Of a DNA stretch of 64,000 bases, positions 20,628 through 31,707 are shown one piece after another. The stretch covers positions 251,498,830 to 251,562,829 of the forward strand of contig OV884057.1 of assembly GCA_930367215.1 (NCBI GenBank). The letters are read 5' to 3'. The stretch's first letter is position 1, and each line of letters starts with the position of its first letter. The stretch comes from Pollenia angustigena (lineage: Eukaryota; Arthropoda; Insecta; Diptera; Polleniidae). The notes under the pieces are model-generated. The model was not told the DNA's origin, did no database searches, and worked only from the letters and a program-made list of their open reading frames with translations. Made by a program: the position numbers and the translations under genes.

Positions 20628-20731
20628 TACTACATACATATGTATTAAAAAAAAAACTTTTCCGTTGCTATAATTTTTTATCCATGTGTCCTGGTTGATA
20701 GGTTCAAACATCTGGCAGCCCTACTTTAGAG

Positions 20732-21430
20732 GTTATTTCCATTTGAAAACAAAATTGTTCTGATGATAGCAACACTCGTTGATCCTCGCTTTAAAAAAAC
20801 GGCTTTTAGAATTTCGGAAAACGCTAATAATGCCAAAAAATATTTAACGAATGAAGTGTCGTCATATAAACTCAGTCAACCTGTTGAAGCAATAGATTTA
20901 AATGATCATATATATTATTTCTAAAGCACTTTTTTTTGTCGGTTGCAAATATCTCCCATACCACCGCATCAAATTTAATGAATGATATCTCATTTTAAAG
21001 CTTATTTCTAACACTAATGACGAAAAATAGTTAGAAATTGAAAAATTAATATTTTCATTGATAAAAAATACGGTGCGAAATATTCGCACGGGTCATCTAG
21101 TTCAGTTAAAGAGCCCATATAAAAGCGAAAGTGTTCTGAAAATACCTGGTTGTTATCATTGATAAAAGAAAAACAAGCACCCGTGCTTCGTACGCCTTCA
21201 ACAAATGCAATTGCGAGCTTAAGGCAATACAATGAAAGTCCATTAGAGGAAAAGTCCTCTAGACTGATTACCTTTTGGGTAGATAATCAATACCAATTTA
21301 GAACATTATCTAAAGTTGCAACATAATATCTTATAGTCGCTGCTACTTCGGTTCCTTCAGAAAGGTGCTTTTCAGCTGCCGGTGAAATAATTACTAACAG
21401 GAGAAACTGCCTTAAATCAAGCTTGTGTTT
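20732..21430 (+). pseudogene. hAT transposase remnant H1 (catalytic end and dimerisation domain)
   Basis: Translation from 20763 begins MIATLVDPRFKKTAF, the DPRFK block near the end of the hAT catalytic domain. After degraded sequence, 21216-21423 encodes the hAT C-terminal dimerisation domain: a start of SLRQYNESPL, then WVDNQYQF, then VPSERCFSAAG and ITNRRNCL. One TAA interrupts it near 21324. The SxRCFSxAG and RxxL block is the hallmark of the family. H2 is inserted just upstream, so earlier coding sequence was displaced or lost. The right terminus of the same element seems to lie at 24740-24868. Confidence 0.88.
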
Positions 21431-21498
21431 TTACAAAAAAATCAATTTTTATCAAAAATCTGACGTCCTTTTATTTCAAATGTAAACAAATTCAGCAT

Positions 21499-21945
21499 GT
21501 ACCCAGGAAAAACTTTTTGATTTTTAGTAATAGGTGGTAGTTATTTCATACATTACCTGGTAAGTAGTTGTCATTACAATTGTCATTATTCTGAAAACTT
21601 CAATAAGTACTTACTAGTAATGACCTCAGCAACTACTTATTACTTCTGTTATTTTCACTACTGAATATTTGCTTAGTGGTAACGTACTCAATAACTACTT
21701 ATTAGGTCTATTGCCTAGTGATTTTTTGGCTTCTGGTAAGTTTATTGTAACTACTTACAATTCAACTTACTAGTAGTTAAATAATAACTAGGTATTTTTT
21801 GACTTCTAGTAAGTGTATTTTGTAAGTACTGAATTCTTTGGACACCTCGAAAAATAAGTAGTTATTCAGCCGAAAAATAAATAGTGTTTATTTTCTCCAA
21901 CATTATTTGCTAACTTACCAGGTAAGTAAAGTTTTTGCTGGGTAC
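21499..21945. mobile_element. MITE with GTACCCAG termini
   Basis: Left end GTACCCAGGAAAAACTTT, right end AAAGTTTTTGCTGGGTAC, flanked by AT on both sides. The interior is made of TAAGTAGTTA-like motifs in both orientations, so the whole element can fold back. No coding frame. It interrupts the distal part of hAT remnant H1. Confidence 0.85.
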
Positions 21946-22748
21946 ATATGTACATATATTTATTATAATTTATAAAAGGCGTATCTAACATATATAATTT
22001 TTTAAAGTTTGAACATAAAACTAGATGTTTATAACTATAAGAAATGCAGGACAGTTCCTTCATGTCTTAAAGTTCGAAAATTATACATAAATTTTTTTTA
22101 TATCAAGTTTTATATTTCAAACTTAAATTATTTTTATATGTATGATAAACCTTTTCTGAATTAAAGCAACAATATGTCTGTATTAACATTATTGTTTGCT
22201 TTTTTTATGTTAAGAATAATAATATGATTAATATTTTTGTTTAACCGTTTAGTTCTAATTATTTAGTTTTTAGTTTTTTTTTAATAAAATGTTTATGGTT
22301 TTCTTTTCAAATTAATCTTACCGAATTTTTATTTCAGCCTACATGCAACATACCGTCACAAAAAATGCAAAAGGGCCTATCATCATTTTTAAAAACTATT
22401 GTGGTTACAAAAACAGTTTTTTCAGGATAGTAAAATTGATTTATAATTTTATAACGATATTAACCAGAAAAAAATCGTTGTTATAACCAGAGAATGGATT
22501 TGTGCGATTGCAAAAAAATCGCAGTAAATGAACAACAACAAATACACTCGCTTGCGGTCACACAATCAAATTTGCGCAACCGCAAACATTCGCTGCTGGT
22601 TTGCAGTCATTCAAATAATGCACATCGTGCTTTGTTATTTATTCCATCGCTTAGCTTCGTTTGTCAATAAAGATGTTTGTGTGTTTGGTCCGACAATGAT
22701 TGTTTTGGCAAAGAAAAAAAAAATACAAACAGAAAAGCCAGAAATCAA
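21946..22748. other. AT-rich stretch, no gene seen
   Basis: No recognisable frame. Around 22495-22600 there are repeated GCGATTGC/TTTGCGCAACCGCAAA-like motifs resembling the ends of the Harbinger-like element that follows, so a fragment of a related element may be present. Confidence 0.4.
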
Positions 22749-22998
22749 GAGGCTTATTCTGAATTGCGATGCGAAAATCAATGCGATGCGCAAATGAAAT
22801 GCGATGCGAAAGAAAATTGGTATTCTGTTAGACTTTCGCAATCGCATTCGCAATTTATTTCAAATCGTGGCAACGCTGCTCAAATATACGTCAGTGTCAA
22901 TAAACGTCAAATTTAAAATAAATAAATTGTTTGTGTTTGGCTGTGAAAATTGTTTAAAAATTTATTTAGGACATTCTGTAATAAAAAAAATAATAAAA

Positions 22999-23055
22999 AT
23001 GGATTTTGTGGCACTGTGGTTCGAAGACGAAGAAAATGTTTTGTGTGTACTTTAA
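22999..23055 (+). pseudogene. Short N-terminal stub of a Harbinger-like transposase
   Basis: ATG at 22999 starts MDFVALWFEDEENVLCVL and stops after 18 codons. The acidic DDE/EDE-containing start with ALW resembles the first residues of Harbinger transposases. The rest of the gene is deleted. Identification is tentative and rests mainly on context. Confidence 0.4.
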
Positions 23056-23095
23056 AATCGGCCCAAACCTATTAAAATTTAAGTTAAAGTCAAAT

Positions 23096-23330
23096 ATTTT
23101 GGAACTGGTTTATACATTTCATACCTTTTCCATCCTGCAGCTTCTCTAATAGGTGGTCCATTGATAATTAGTTCTTCAGTTAACGTTTGCCACAAAGTAT
23201 TTGCCGACTGACGTGCATTTGGTGTTTTCAAATGGCCTCTTGCCAATTGGCTGTGCTTATTTATAAATTATATCATTATTTCAAATTGACGCGGTTTGGT
23301 GGTCTTATTGCTTGCTTCCCTAAATTAAAT
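23096..23330 (-). pseudogene. Myb/SANT-like DNA-binding protein fragment
   Basis: The minus-strand translation has RQFEIMI, then HSQLARGHL, then ANTLWQTLTEEL and NGPPIREAAGWKRY. The LARG, LW..L..EL and GPP...A.GWK blocks match the Myb/SANT-like domain carried by Harbinger elements and by regulatory proteins of the Zeste type. One in-frame TAA lies in the first helix. Start and end of the gene are missing. Confidence 0.7.
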
Positions 23331-23644
23331 AATAAATATACATATGATAAATAAATAAATAAAATATCTTTCGCTAACATGTTTGTACTTTGCGAATGCT
23401 ATTTTGTTGTCGAATAAATTTTGCGAATTTGACATTTGTTTTCGCAATGTATTTAGAATACCGACTTGTCACTTTTTCGCATTTAAAATGCGAATAAAAA
23501 AAACTTTGCGAATATCGCAAAACAGAATAGCAATTGTTCGTATTTATGCATTTTCGCATCGCATTGATTTTCGCATCACAATTCAGAATAAGCCTCCAAG
23601 CTATTATCACTCATGTAGGCATTCAGCAGTTACTATGTTGCAGA

Positions 23645-23905
23645 TCTATAAATGAATCATTCATTTTTGAATTAATTCGTGAATCATTCATGCATTGAAT
23701 TAGCACATTTTGAATTAATTCTTTTCACACAAATAAATTAATTGAATGAAATGTGAGTCAATTCAAATGAATTAGACAGAAATGAATTGCATCTCATTTG
23801 AATTGAATTCAAAATGAATTAGAAAAAAGAATTAGCAATTAATTTCCAACTCATTTGAACTGAATTGATTGAAATTTGAATTGATTTTGCATTGGCATGG
23901 AATTG
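23645..23905. repeat. Low-complexity GAATTNATT-rich tract
   Basis: Repeated AATTGAATT, GAATCATTCAT and AATTCAAATGAATT motifs in both orientations over 260 bp. No unit length is fixed. It can fold back on itself. Confidence 0.75.
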
Positions 23906-24091
23906 TCAGGTAGCGGCAAAATAGGAATTAAATTATAAGGTGAATGTAAATTTGAGTGTATGAATAAATCAAGAAAAATAGTGATTTTGCAGTTCTCAGG
24001 TTATAACCACAATTATTGCTTTTTATTAAGTTTTTTATCTCTCCTGAAATTTTTTTTAAAATGAATCATTTTGCATTTTGACAATATGTAT

Positions 24092-24515
24092 CCCAATAAA
24101 AAATGGAGCTTCCAACGAAGCAGGTTTGTAAGGGAGAAACATTAAAGTTTCGCTTACCATTGCGCTTACGGAAGACATGAATTTTATATGGCGAGTTCCC
24201 ACTTTGAAGCAATACATTTTTGACACATAAAGCGCATTATTCAGCGCACATAAAAATTGTTGGATGTAACGATCAGCTTTACACACTGAATGTTTTGATA
24301 CAGTTATTTTTTAGTGCTCTCCCTTACAAACCTGCTTCGTGGTAAGGGAATGCCGTAGCACTTGAAATGTTTTTTTTTTTTAATAAAAGTTGTTGAGAGT
24401 TCTTTCACTTACTTTACTGCATTTCTGTATGTCTTATTGCGAAGCGCATAATTGTGCGCTTATTTTTTTAAATGTACCTTTAGTGCTTCGCAAAATGATG
24501 AAATTTTTTATTGGG
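24092..24515. mobile_element. MITE with CCCAATAAAAAAT termini
   Basis: Inverted ends CCCAATAAAAAAT and ATTTTTTATTGGG with TAT on both flanks. A second inner inverted repeat pairs AACGAAGCAGGTTTGTAAGG near 24115 with the inverse near 24320. No coding frame. It interrupts the H1 hAT remnant. Confidence 0.85.
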
Positions 24516-24739
24516 TATGTTGCAAATATAATCAAGTTCTTAATCATGCTTTAATTCGTTGTTTTATTCAGTTAATGAAATTAATTTTAATTGTTATAAA
24601 AATATAATACTTAAAAAAAAAAAAAATATAACTAGCACAATTTTTTAAAAATTTGTATCTAAAATAACGTGCGTACAATCATACGTCTTATGTAACACAT
24701 ACATATATGATTATATACTTTCAAAAAAGTGATAAAAAA

Positions 24740-24868
24740 AAACTAACTGTAGCATGATAAAGAAAATTAGTTAAAGTTTTCCTAACATCCAGTCGATAGT
24801 AATATCAATATATCGATAGCAAAATTCGAACTATCGATAGTAGAAAATATCGATAGTATCCCAGCACT
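24740..24868. mobile_element. Right terminus of a TATCGATA-type hAT element (H1)
   Basis: This segment matches the right end of the complete element at 57494-58567: a shared AAAGTTTTCCT stretch, then clustered ATATCGATAG motifs, ending ATCCCAGCACTA. The same family in that copy also contains the hAT C-terminal domain, which links this end to the H1 transposase remnant at 20732-21430. The left end was not found. Confidence 0.72.
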
Positions 24869-26929
24869 AGTATGCACTACCAATGCAGTTATGCAGCAGA
24901 AAAAAGATCAGTTGAAAAATGTAAAGAGTATATTATTGCTCATGTGTGAGTAAAGACAAATTTTTTTTATTCTTCATGAGTGCATTGGCGACAACTGCAC
25001 GTTTCCTCATGAGTCATGACTGTGAAAAAACTAACGAATTTCAGATTTCAAATTAATGAGCAAATTTATTAATTGGTAAATATAAACATTTTTTAACTCT
25101 GAAATATATTTTTATTGCCAAAAAATGTAGTGATTGCATATTGAGCTTATTTTTTATTAAAACGCTATTTTACAGAGTATTAAGCGATTTATTATTATTA
25201 TTATTTTGACACTTGGAGAGCCCTTAAAAATATTTAAAATTGCATAATTTGTTAAATGTATATTGAAAATGTTGCCATATGCATTGTTTAAATATTAAAA
25301 TCAACTGCATTAAGTAAAATAAAAACTTGTAACAGGAATAAAAAAAAAAATAAAAAAACGGAAGCGTAAAAGCGACATTTATTTGCGGGTAAAATAAAAA
25401 AAAAAACAACATTCAGACATCAGTTAAAATAAAAAAAAAAAATATTAACTTAAAAAAAAAAAAAACAATTCCTAAAACAAGACATGTTTCTAAATTCTAG
25501 ATAGAAAAAAATATGAGTAAAAAGGCGTTTCCATGAGTGTGCATTTCGAACAAAACATGACATCAAGCAGACAAAGACCTCTTTGGAAGTTTTTTTTATC
25601 TTTTCTGGCTCTTCAGTAAACAAAAAACCGCACTGATGAAAGGATATTGGAAAATGAAAAAAATTAACACTGTTTACTGGGAAAAGACATGAGAAGATTT
25701 CTAAAAAAAATTAAAACGTTGAACATTTTTCAAAAACTAGAATTCAAAAGTACTACTACTTTTATAATATGTATGTCGCAAGTTCTGATGACATTTCCTC
25801 AGGTTTTTATTATAAAGCCTTTAACATTTAACGTAATGAGACTTAATCCATATATAGGAATTAAACTTTGGACCTTTTTTATTTTGGCTTAAAGGATTTA
25901 ATTATATATTTACTTTTCCTTATAATAATCTAACTACTATTTCTTGGTGTATTCTTAGACATTTTCGAAATGGTGTTATTGTACCAAGAAGTTACTAAAT
26001 AAATAATATTTTAATACAAAATCTATTTCTTTGTATTGTTTTTTGTTGAAACTAAAAGAAAAAAAAAAAAAACACAATACAATAATCTGCTGCAAACAAC
26101 AAAAACACTGGTGACCATGAAAAACCTTTTTCAAGTTTTTGCTACAATTCTCATTTTAGTTTTACTTTTTATACTCAACTCTTGTTTATTGTGTAATATT
26201 GAGAACATCTTCCTGAATATCCTTTATTATCCTTTTCCTATTTTTTTCCTGTTTAGTTATTGTGTTGATGATTGCTAAACCATTATGGCGTAAAAACGTG
26301 TTAAAAGAAAAACTCAGACTTGTTTCAAACGGCCGACTAAATGGTCTTTGTTGTCATATTCATTGAATCTTTTGTCAATGTTTCCTTTTTTTCTGAACGA
26401 AAATACATCTGTGTCGGGCTTCATTTTAGTTTTCAATCGAGTTTAAGGATTCTCTTACATTTTTTCTTTATCCTTTCCATTTTTATGGCAGTTTAGCTTG
26501 TAAGAATTGAAAACGTGACTTTGATATTAAAGTCGTGACAATAGTTTTTTAGAAAATTTTTTTAAAAGGATATTGGCTTTATGGCAAGAAAATTTTTATT
26601 AATATTTTAAATTATTTAAGAGGTTGATTAAAAAAAAAAATCATAAAAAAATAGTCAGTAAAAAGAATAAAAATTTTTGGCCAAATGTTCGTTCCTTCAA
26701 AAATATTTCTGGCTTATTTGTTTTATTTATTAGATGTAACCAATAAAATTACAATTTGTAATTTACAAAATGAACTCTTTCTTTAATAACCAAACAATAA
26801 TAACGTAGAACTTCAGATCGTTGTAGAGAAGCACACCAGTAGTGCGATTCACTATGCTTTTTGAACCACAATTGTTTCGTTTAAAAATGTTGACCACAAA
26901 ATTAACCATTTTGCTATTCACAGAGGTGA
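24869..26929. other. AT-rich non-coding stretch
   Basis: Many A-runs (25330-25470) and no protein signature. Short frames here have the composition of random AT-rich DNA. I see no gene. Confidence 0.6.
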
Positions 26930-27055
26930 CATGGACATTATGACACTTTGCAAGGATTTTCTCCTTTATGGACTAACAAAAACCGGTTTCGCTAAGTAAA
27001 GCTTCTAAAGACTGCCATGTTTCCGAACAAGGCCGGCTACGCAGATAAGTGGTGT
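26930..27055. repeat. Single unit of the GCAAGGATTTTCTCC family
   Basis: Shares GCAAGGATTTTCTCC, GGTTTCGCTAAGTAAAGCTT and GGCCGGCTACGCAGA with the foldback cluster at 38515-38945. An isolated, diverged unit. Confidence 0.8.
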
Positions 27056-27360
27056 GGTTAAATCCGCTTAGAAAAGTGTTAATTTATCGTTGTACATAGT
27101 TATATAGTCGAAAAATAATAGGGCTTTGAGGTATTGAGCCTCCAATTTATCCACTTCTTGTCACACACGAATTTTCCGTTTAGCTTCTTATTTATTTATC
27201 CTAAAGCCAACCATTTGACTCAAATAAATTTAAAAAATTAAATGAATTAATTTAATTTTAATTAAATAAATAAAATAAAACAATATAAATTAGTAATGAT
27301 TTACGCAATTTGCATAGCATCATTTAAAATCTATAACTTAAAAGGATTTTGTTTTGTTTT

Positions 27361-28966
27361 GATACCCTTCACCGAAGGTAAAAAGGGTATATATAAGTTT
27401 GTCATTCCGTTTGTAATTTCTTCAATATTGATCTAAGACCCTATAAAGTATATATATTCTGGGTCCTTATGAGGAGCGAAGTTGATTTAACCATGTCCAT
27501 CTGTCCGTCTGACTGTCGAAATGGATTTTCCGAAGACCACATATTTGATGGGGGCTATGTTATTATACATTTATGTCACATATGGTCCGGAATTGTTTGC
27601 TGTTGAACTTCAGCAAGATCGGTCCACAAATGGCTGAGATATGAGAAAAAACCCACGACTACCTCAAATTTTTTCCAAAAATCCCTTGTGGTTGTTGTAT
27701 ATTTATTACTTTTTGCTGCATATCTGGGGAACTGCAAAAGCCAAAGTTTCCAAATTAGGTACACACATTAAGGTTGCCAATACACAGCATCCTACAAAAT
27801 GTGGGCGGGATTGGAGAAGTGGGCATGGTACCTCCCGCACAAAAAAATTAAAAATTGTATAAAAACCTAAATTTTAGAGCTGCCATATGTCCTATTGATA
27901 TGACTTATATACCAAAATATCGGACATTTTTAGTAGAACATATTTTATAAAAATCTCGGAAAAATCGGTTCAGATACAAAAAAGTTATGACCAAATTTAA
28001 ATTTCTTTTTTTTTTAATACCCACTTTCGGGAACCATAGATCTCCCAGAGTCCAAGATTTTTACCTCAAGTAAATGGTAAATTTCTTCTGCAACACGTTG
28101 GTATCTAAATCTGTCAAATCGGTTAAAAAATGGCTGAGTTATAACCGAAATACTGAATCCCCAAAAATTACTCTTTTTTATAATTAACTTTGTTAAAATA
28201 TATGTATACAAGTATATATTAATGTTTATATATAAATATAACTTAAGTAAATGGTAAAATTCTTCCTTAACACGTCGGTATATACAACTATCAAATCGGT
28301 TAGACAATGGGTAATTTATGAGCAAAATACTCCAAAAATGGGCTAAAAAACATCAAAATTTAAAAAAAACACCTAAATTTTAGAGCTGCCATATGTCCTA
28401 TGTATATGACTTATATACCAAAATATCGGAAATTTTTATGAGTTATAACCGAAATACTGGGGTCTAATCACCGCATACGATATCGAGCAAAATTGATCGA
28501 AATTATTTGTTTTGGTATCTTGAAACTCGATATCGAATGAAATGTATTGAATTTGAAATAATAGCATTCGACATCGAGTAACTCGACATTACATTTATCG
28601 AGTTTTCATTCGATACGCCAGTGTCTATCGTATGCAAAAAAATTCAATAGTTTATTCGATACGATAGTATCGAATGCGGTGATTAGACCCCTGAATTCCC
28701 AAAAATTACTCTTTTTATACCCTTCACCGAAGTTAAAAAAGGTATATATAACTGTAATTTCTACAATATTGATCCTACACCCTATAAAGTACATATATTC
28801 TGGGCCCTTATGAAAAGCGAAGTTCAAAACCGGTTGTCTCTTGTTTTAAAAAAATATTTACCAGTTTTATTTAGTTTTTGTCTAGTTGCTCTGTATTCTG
28901 CTCGCACAATGGTGAAGGGTATATAAGATTCGGCACAGCCGAATATAGCACTCTTACTTGTTTTTT
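27361..28966 (+). mobile_element. DINE-1-like (Helentron-type) composite, copy A
   Basis: The start ATACCCTTCACCGAAGG, the block ACCCTATAAAGTATATATAT with TCTGGGTCC, and CCATGTCCATCTGTCCGTCTG are the features of dipteran INE-1/DINE-1 elements. The right end GATTCGGCACAGCCGAATAT forms a hairpin, then ACTCTTACTTG. A second, short DINE start lies inside at about 28719, so it is one element next to or within another. The MITE at 28460-28690 is nested in it. The same composite occurs inverted at 59468-61002. No coding capacity. Confidence 0.75.
28460..28690. mobile_element. 231-bp MITE with GGGTCTAATCACCGCAT ends (copy A)
   Basis: Inverted ends GGGTCTAATCACCGCAT and ATGCGGTGATTAGACCC, flanked by CTG on both sides. 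An uninterrupted version of the target is visible at about 28145-28160 in a related DINE stretch, with a single CTG, which confirms a 3-bp duplication. The interior is rich in ATCGA/TCGAT. Confidence 0.9.
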
Positions 28967-29840
28967 CAACTTTGGATAATTTTTAGGATAATTTTGATAT
29001 TTCTCTTGGCAGAGTTTTCACGATTAATCAATTTGAATAGAGGGAAATTTAAACAGTTTACCGTTAACTGTTGAATCACATAGTGGTTAGTGCAAAAATC
29101 TAAATGTGTGGTTAAAGATAACACTTTGTTAAGTGTTAAAAGTTAGTGAACTGCACTACAGACTAAAAACGGCAAATGTTTTCTCGTATTTTAAAGAATA
29201 TTTATAGCCAGCATTTGAAATAATAACATCCAAAAGTTTGTATACACAGTTTAAAATAGTGTTACACGCTAATGCAAATACAGAAAATATTAGCGCTTTT
29301 GCGTAAAAAAGTCGCCAATTTCTGCATTTTTTAAATCTTCTGATTTCAACAACATTTTTTGTAGAAATGTTGTTGATATAAAAGTAAACGTTTGATTCTA
29401 ATTTTTAAATATTTTGATTAAAACTAGTTTTATTTTTTATCAATCGTTTCAATGAAAAAATATTGAGGAGAATTTTTCTGTGTTTTTTAAGATATTTTAA
29501 ATTACTAACGCTCACAAAGAATATTTATTTTATTTATTTATTTCCATATTTATTGTAATTAAAATAACAATAAATCTTAACAAACTAAAAGCACAAGCAG
29601 CAATGGCTATCGGCTTATTATTTATAAGGTAGGTACATTCTTAAAAACGTATACTTTGTTAATGTTGTTGTTGGTTGGAGATTTCAATAAATCAACAATG
29701 TTAGAGGATTTGCAAATCGTTATCGAATAAATTTAAATTGACATTTGGTAAAATAATGTGACAATTTGCTTATATGCAACAAACTTGCTTAATTTATTTT
29801 TTAGGAAATGGCTGTAATAATAGACACGAATAAATACATA
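28967..29840. other. AT-rich non-coding stretch
   Basis: No coding signature, no clear repeat beyond short A/T runs and a GTTGTTGTTGG tract near 29665. Confidence 0.55.
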
Positions 29841-30880
29841 TGGGGGATTTCATTTACAGTGACCCAATTTTTTAATCGATGTCTTCCGATAAAAACTGGG
29901 AATTAAGCACGAATAACAAAATCTTTTGAAATTAAAATTTTGTATACCCAAATATTGAAATTACTTTTTGATAATAAACAGGCAAGTGCACGGCCTAAAA
30001 AACACTTAATTGACAACATCTTTTGTAAGTTGTTGTTGTTTTTATTTGGTTTTTCTTAACCTACTTACAACTACAATTAATGTTGAGAGAATTTCAACTA
30101 ATTGTAGTGGGGAATGTAAGATGAGATAAACCCACTGTTTATTGTTGATGTGTTTTGTATAAAATTTGATATTATTACAAGTAGAACTGTTGCTATAAGT
30201 CTTATACGTTTAACAGTTTTATTTGGTTTAATATCTTTAGTTTGTCTAAAATCTTTATGGATGAAGTTCCCTGATGATCTGGCCTAAGCAACCAGTGAAA
30301 TGCGCATAGGAATAGCTTATCCCATCAACAATAAATTTCAAGTGTTTTTTATCAAGAATAAAAACTGGGAATTAAGCACGAATAACAAAATCTGAAATTA
30401 AAATTTTGTATTCCCAAAAATTGAAATTACTTTTTGATAAAAAATGTTAAAAAAATTTTTTTTTTAATTATTTTTTTTTTATACATAACCCGCTCGTATC
30501 CAAAAAAGCGACCATACCTACCTTAAAGGAAAAGACATAAGCTTTCTTTTGAGCAAAAAAAATAAAAAAAAAGTTTTAAATTTAAAAAAAAAATTTTAAA
30601 AAATTAAAAAAAAAAAAAAAAATATTTTTTTTAATAGATTGATCAAATACTTGGGACAAAATTGTCTAACACCAATAGGTAATAAGTTACATGAATGAGA
30701 AAGAACACCTGTATGGCCAAAATGTTAAACTTTGACCCCCTTTATCTGAGAAACTTTTTGACCGATCTTGTTGAAAATTTGTGCCTAGCTACTATTTAAT
30801 AGGACTAAGCTTGGTTCTTATTTCACCCAACTCGGAAGACATCGATTTTAAAATTGGGTCACTTGACATGAAATCCCCCA
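29841..30880. mobile_element. 1.04-kb inverted-repeat element with TA flanks
   Basis: Left end TGGGGGATTTCAT, then GTGACCCAATTTT and ATCGATGTCTTCCGA; the right end is the inverse with few mismatches (about 48 bp). Both flanks are TA, as for Tc1/mariner-type elements. Inside, an 85-bp segment starting AAAAACTGGGAATTAAGCAC is present twice (29890-29975 and 30355-30442) around a 380-bp stretch. No transposase frame. Confidence 0.85.
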
Positions 30881-31193
30881 TATATGTAGCGCTGCCATTT
30901 AAAGTTGGATCTCATTATGTCGCATAGCGTTGTTCATAGCTTGACCGTGGCTTCATTTTTGTCTTGCGTCGCTTTTTAATCCGACATCGAAATCTGAGCG
31001 CCGCTTATGTCCTCTGGGATCCTTCCCTCAAATTCACGTACCAAGAAAGTCCTTCTAAAACTTAGTATGTTAAGCCTTTAACATACTCTCGTTTATGCCG
31101 CGCCTCCTACTTAAGCCCCATTTTTCTTTTTCACATAAATATTACATTCAACCTGGTTCTGGCTGTCATGATCGAGTACTTTCTCGATTCGAA
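30881..31193. other. Unassigned spacer with a slightly GC-richer patch
   Basis: From 30900 to 31120 the composition is more balanced and the sequence is not repeated in the window. Short frames show no family I recognise. Confidence 0.4.
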
Positions 31194-31337
31194 AGCAATT
31201 TAATATCTAATTATTTCAGTCAATACTGAACGAATCGGAATTATTTTTTCAGTATTGTTAAGCATTAATTTGAGTTTAACAATAAAAAAAATTTCGATTC
31301 GTTCAGTATCGACTGAAAGAATTAGTAATAAAATTGC
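31194..31337. repeat. 144-bp palindrome
   Basis: GCAATTTAATATCTAATTAT... and, further in, CAATACTGAACGAATCG pair with the inverse CGATTCGTTCAGTATCGACTG and AATAAAATTGC. Resembles a small foldback MITE; target duplication not determined. Confidence 0.7.
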
Positions 31338-31707
31338 GTAATAAAATCACGACGGCTAGAATTAGGCCAAAGGTAGAAAGAAGCTAAACAAAAAAAAAAA
31401 AAACAAAAAAAAAAAAATAAAAATTCCATTAGTCACGCGCTAGAATGAAAGGTATATTAATGAAGTTTGAAAAACTTTAAAGCAATTTTTTGCCAATATC
31501 TTTACTATAATTTATAGAATTTCCGTGCCATTACAGAAAAATGTAGCCACCTTATTTCTCGTCAAGATTTACATACACCAACTACATAATTTATAATTTT
31601 TCGCATATGTTTTTGAGCACTGTTGTCAGCCTTCTGCAAATAACAATAGACTGACCGAAACTAGGACAGTGCAATCTTACAATTTTACTTTCTTCAGCAG
31701 ACCAATC

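Larger units (their letters stand above)
17829..20723. mobile_element. hAT-type element H2 (2895 bp including nested insertions)
   Basis: Termini TAGGCCTGCCATACG and, inverted, TAGGGCTGCCAGATG; flanked by the 8-bp duplication CTTTAGAG. Both fit the hAT superfamily. Near the left end GTCCTGG is repeated five times within 100 bp, and the right end holds one more; such subterminal clusters are probable transposase-binding sites. No transposase frame remains. Roughly 2 kb of its length is later insertions (18621-20627 and, within it, 19030-20534). H2 itself lies inside the coding remnant of another hAT element. Confidence 0.88.
17821..20731. repeat. 8-bp target duplication flanking hAT element H2
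   Basis: CTTTAGAG occurs at 17821-17828 and again at 20724-20731, immediately outside the matching inverted repeats of the element between them. Confidence 0.93.
22749..23597. mobile_element. PIF/Harbinger-type deletion derivative
   Basis: Long inverted termini: GAGGCTTATTCTGAATTG followed by GATGCGAAAATCAATGCGATGCG at the left and the inverse at the right (about 42 bp). Flanks read CAA on both sides, a 3-bp duplication. Inside are the beginning of a transposase-like frame on the plus strand and a Myb/SANT-like frame on the minus strand, the two-gene arrangement known for PIF/Harbinger elements. Subterminal TTCGCA/TGCGAA motifs are abundant. Confidence 0.82.

Noticed and set aside
24056..24286. 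Minus-strand frame of 76 codons with several Cys
   Set aside because: Lies entirely within the 24092-24515 MITE and has no family signature.
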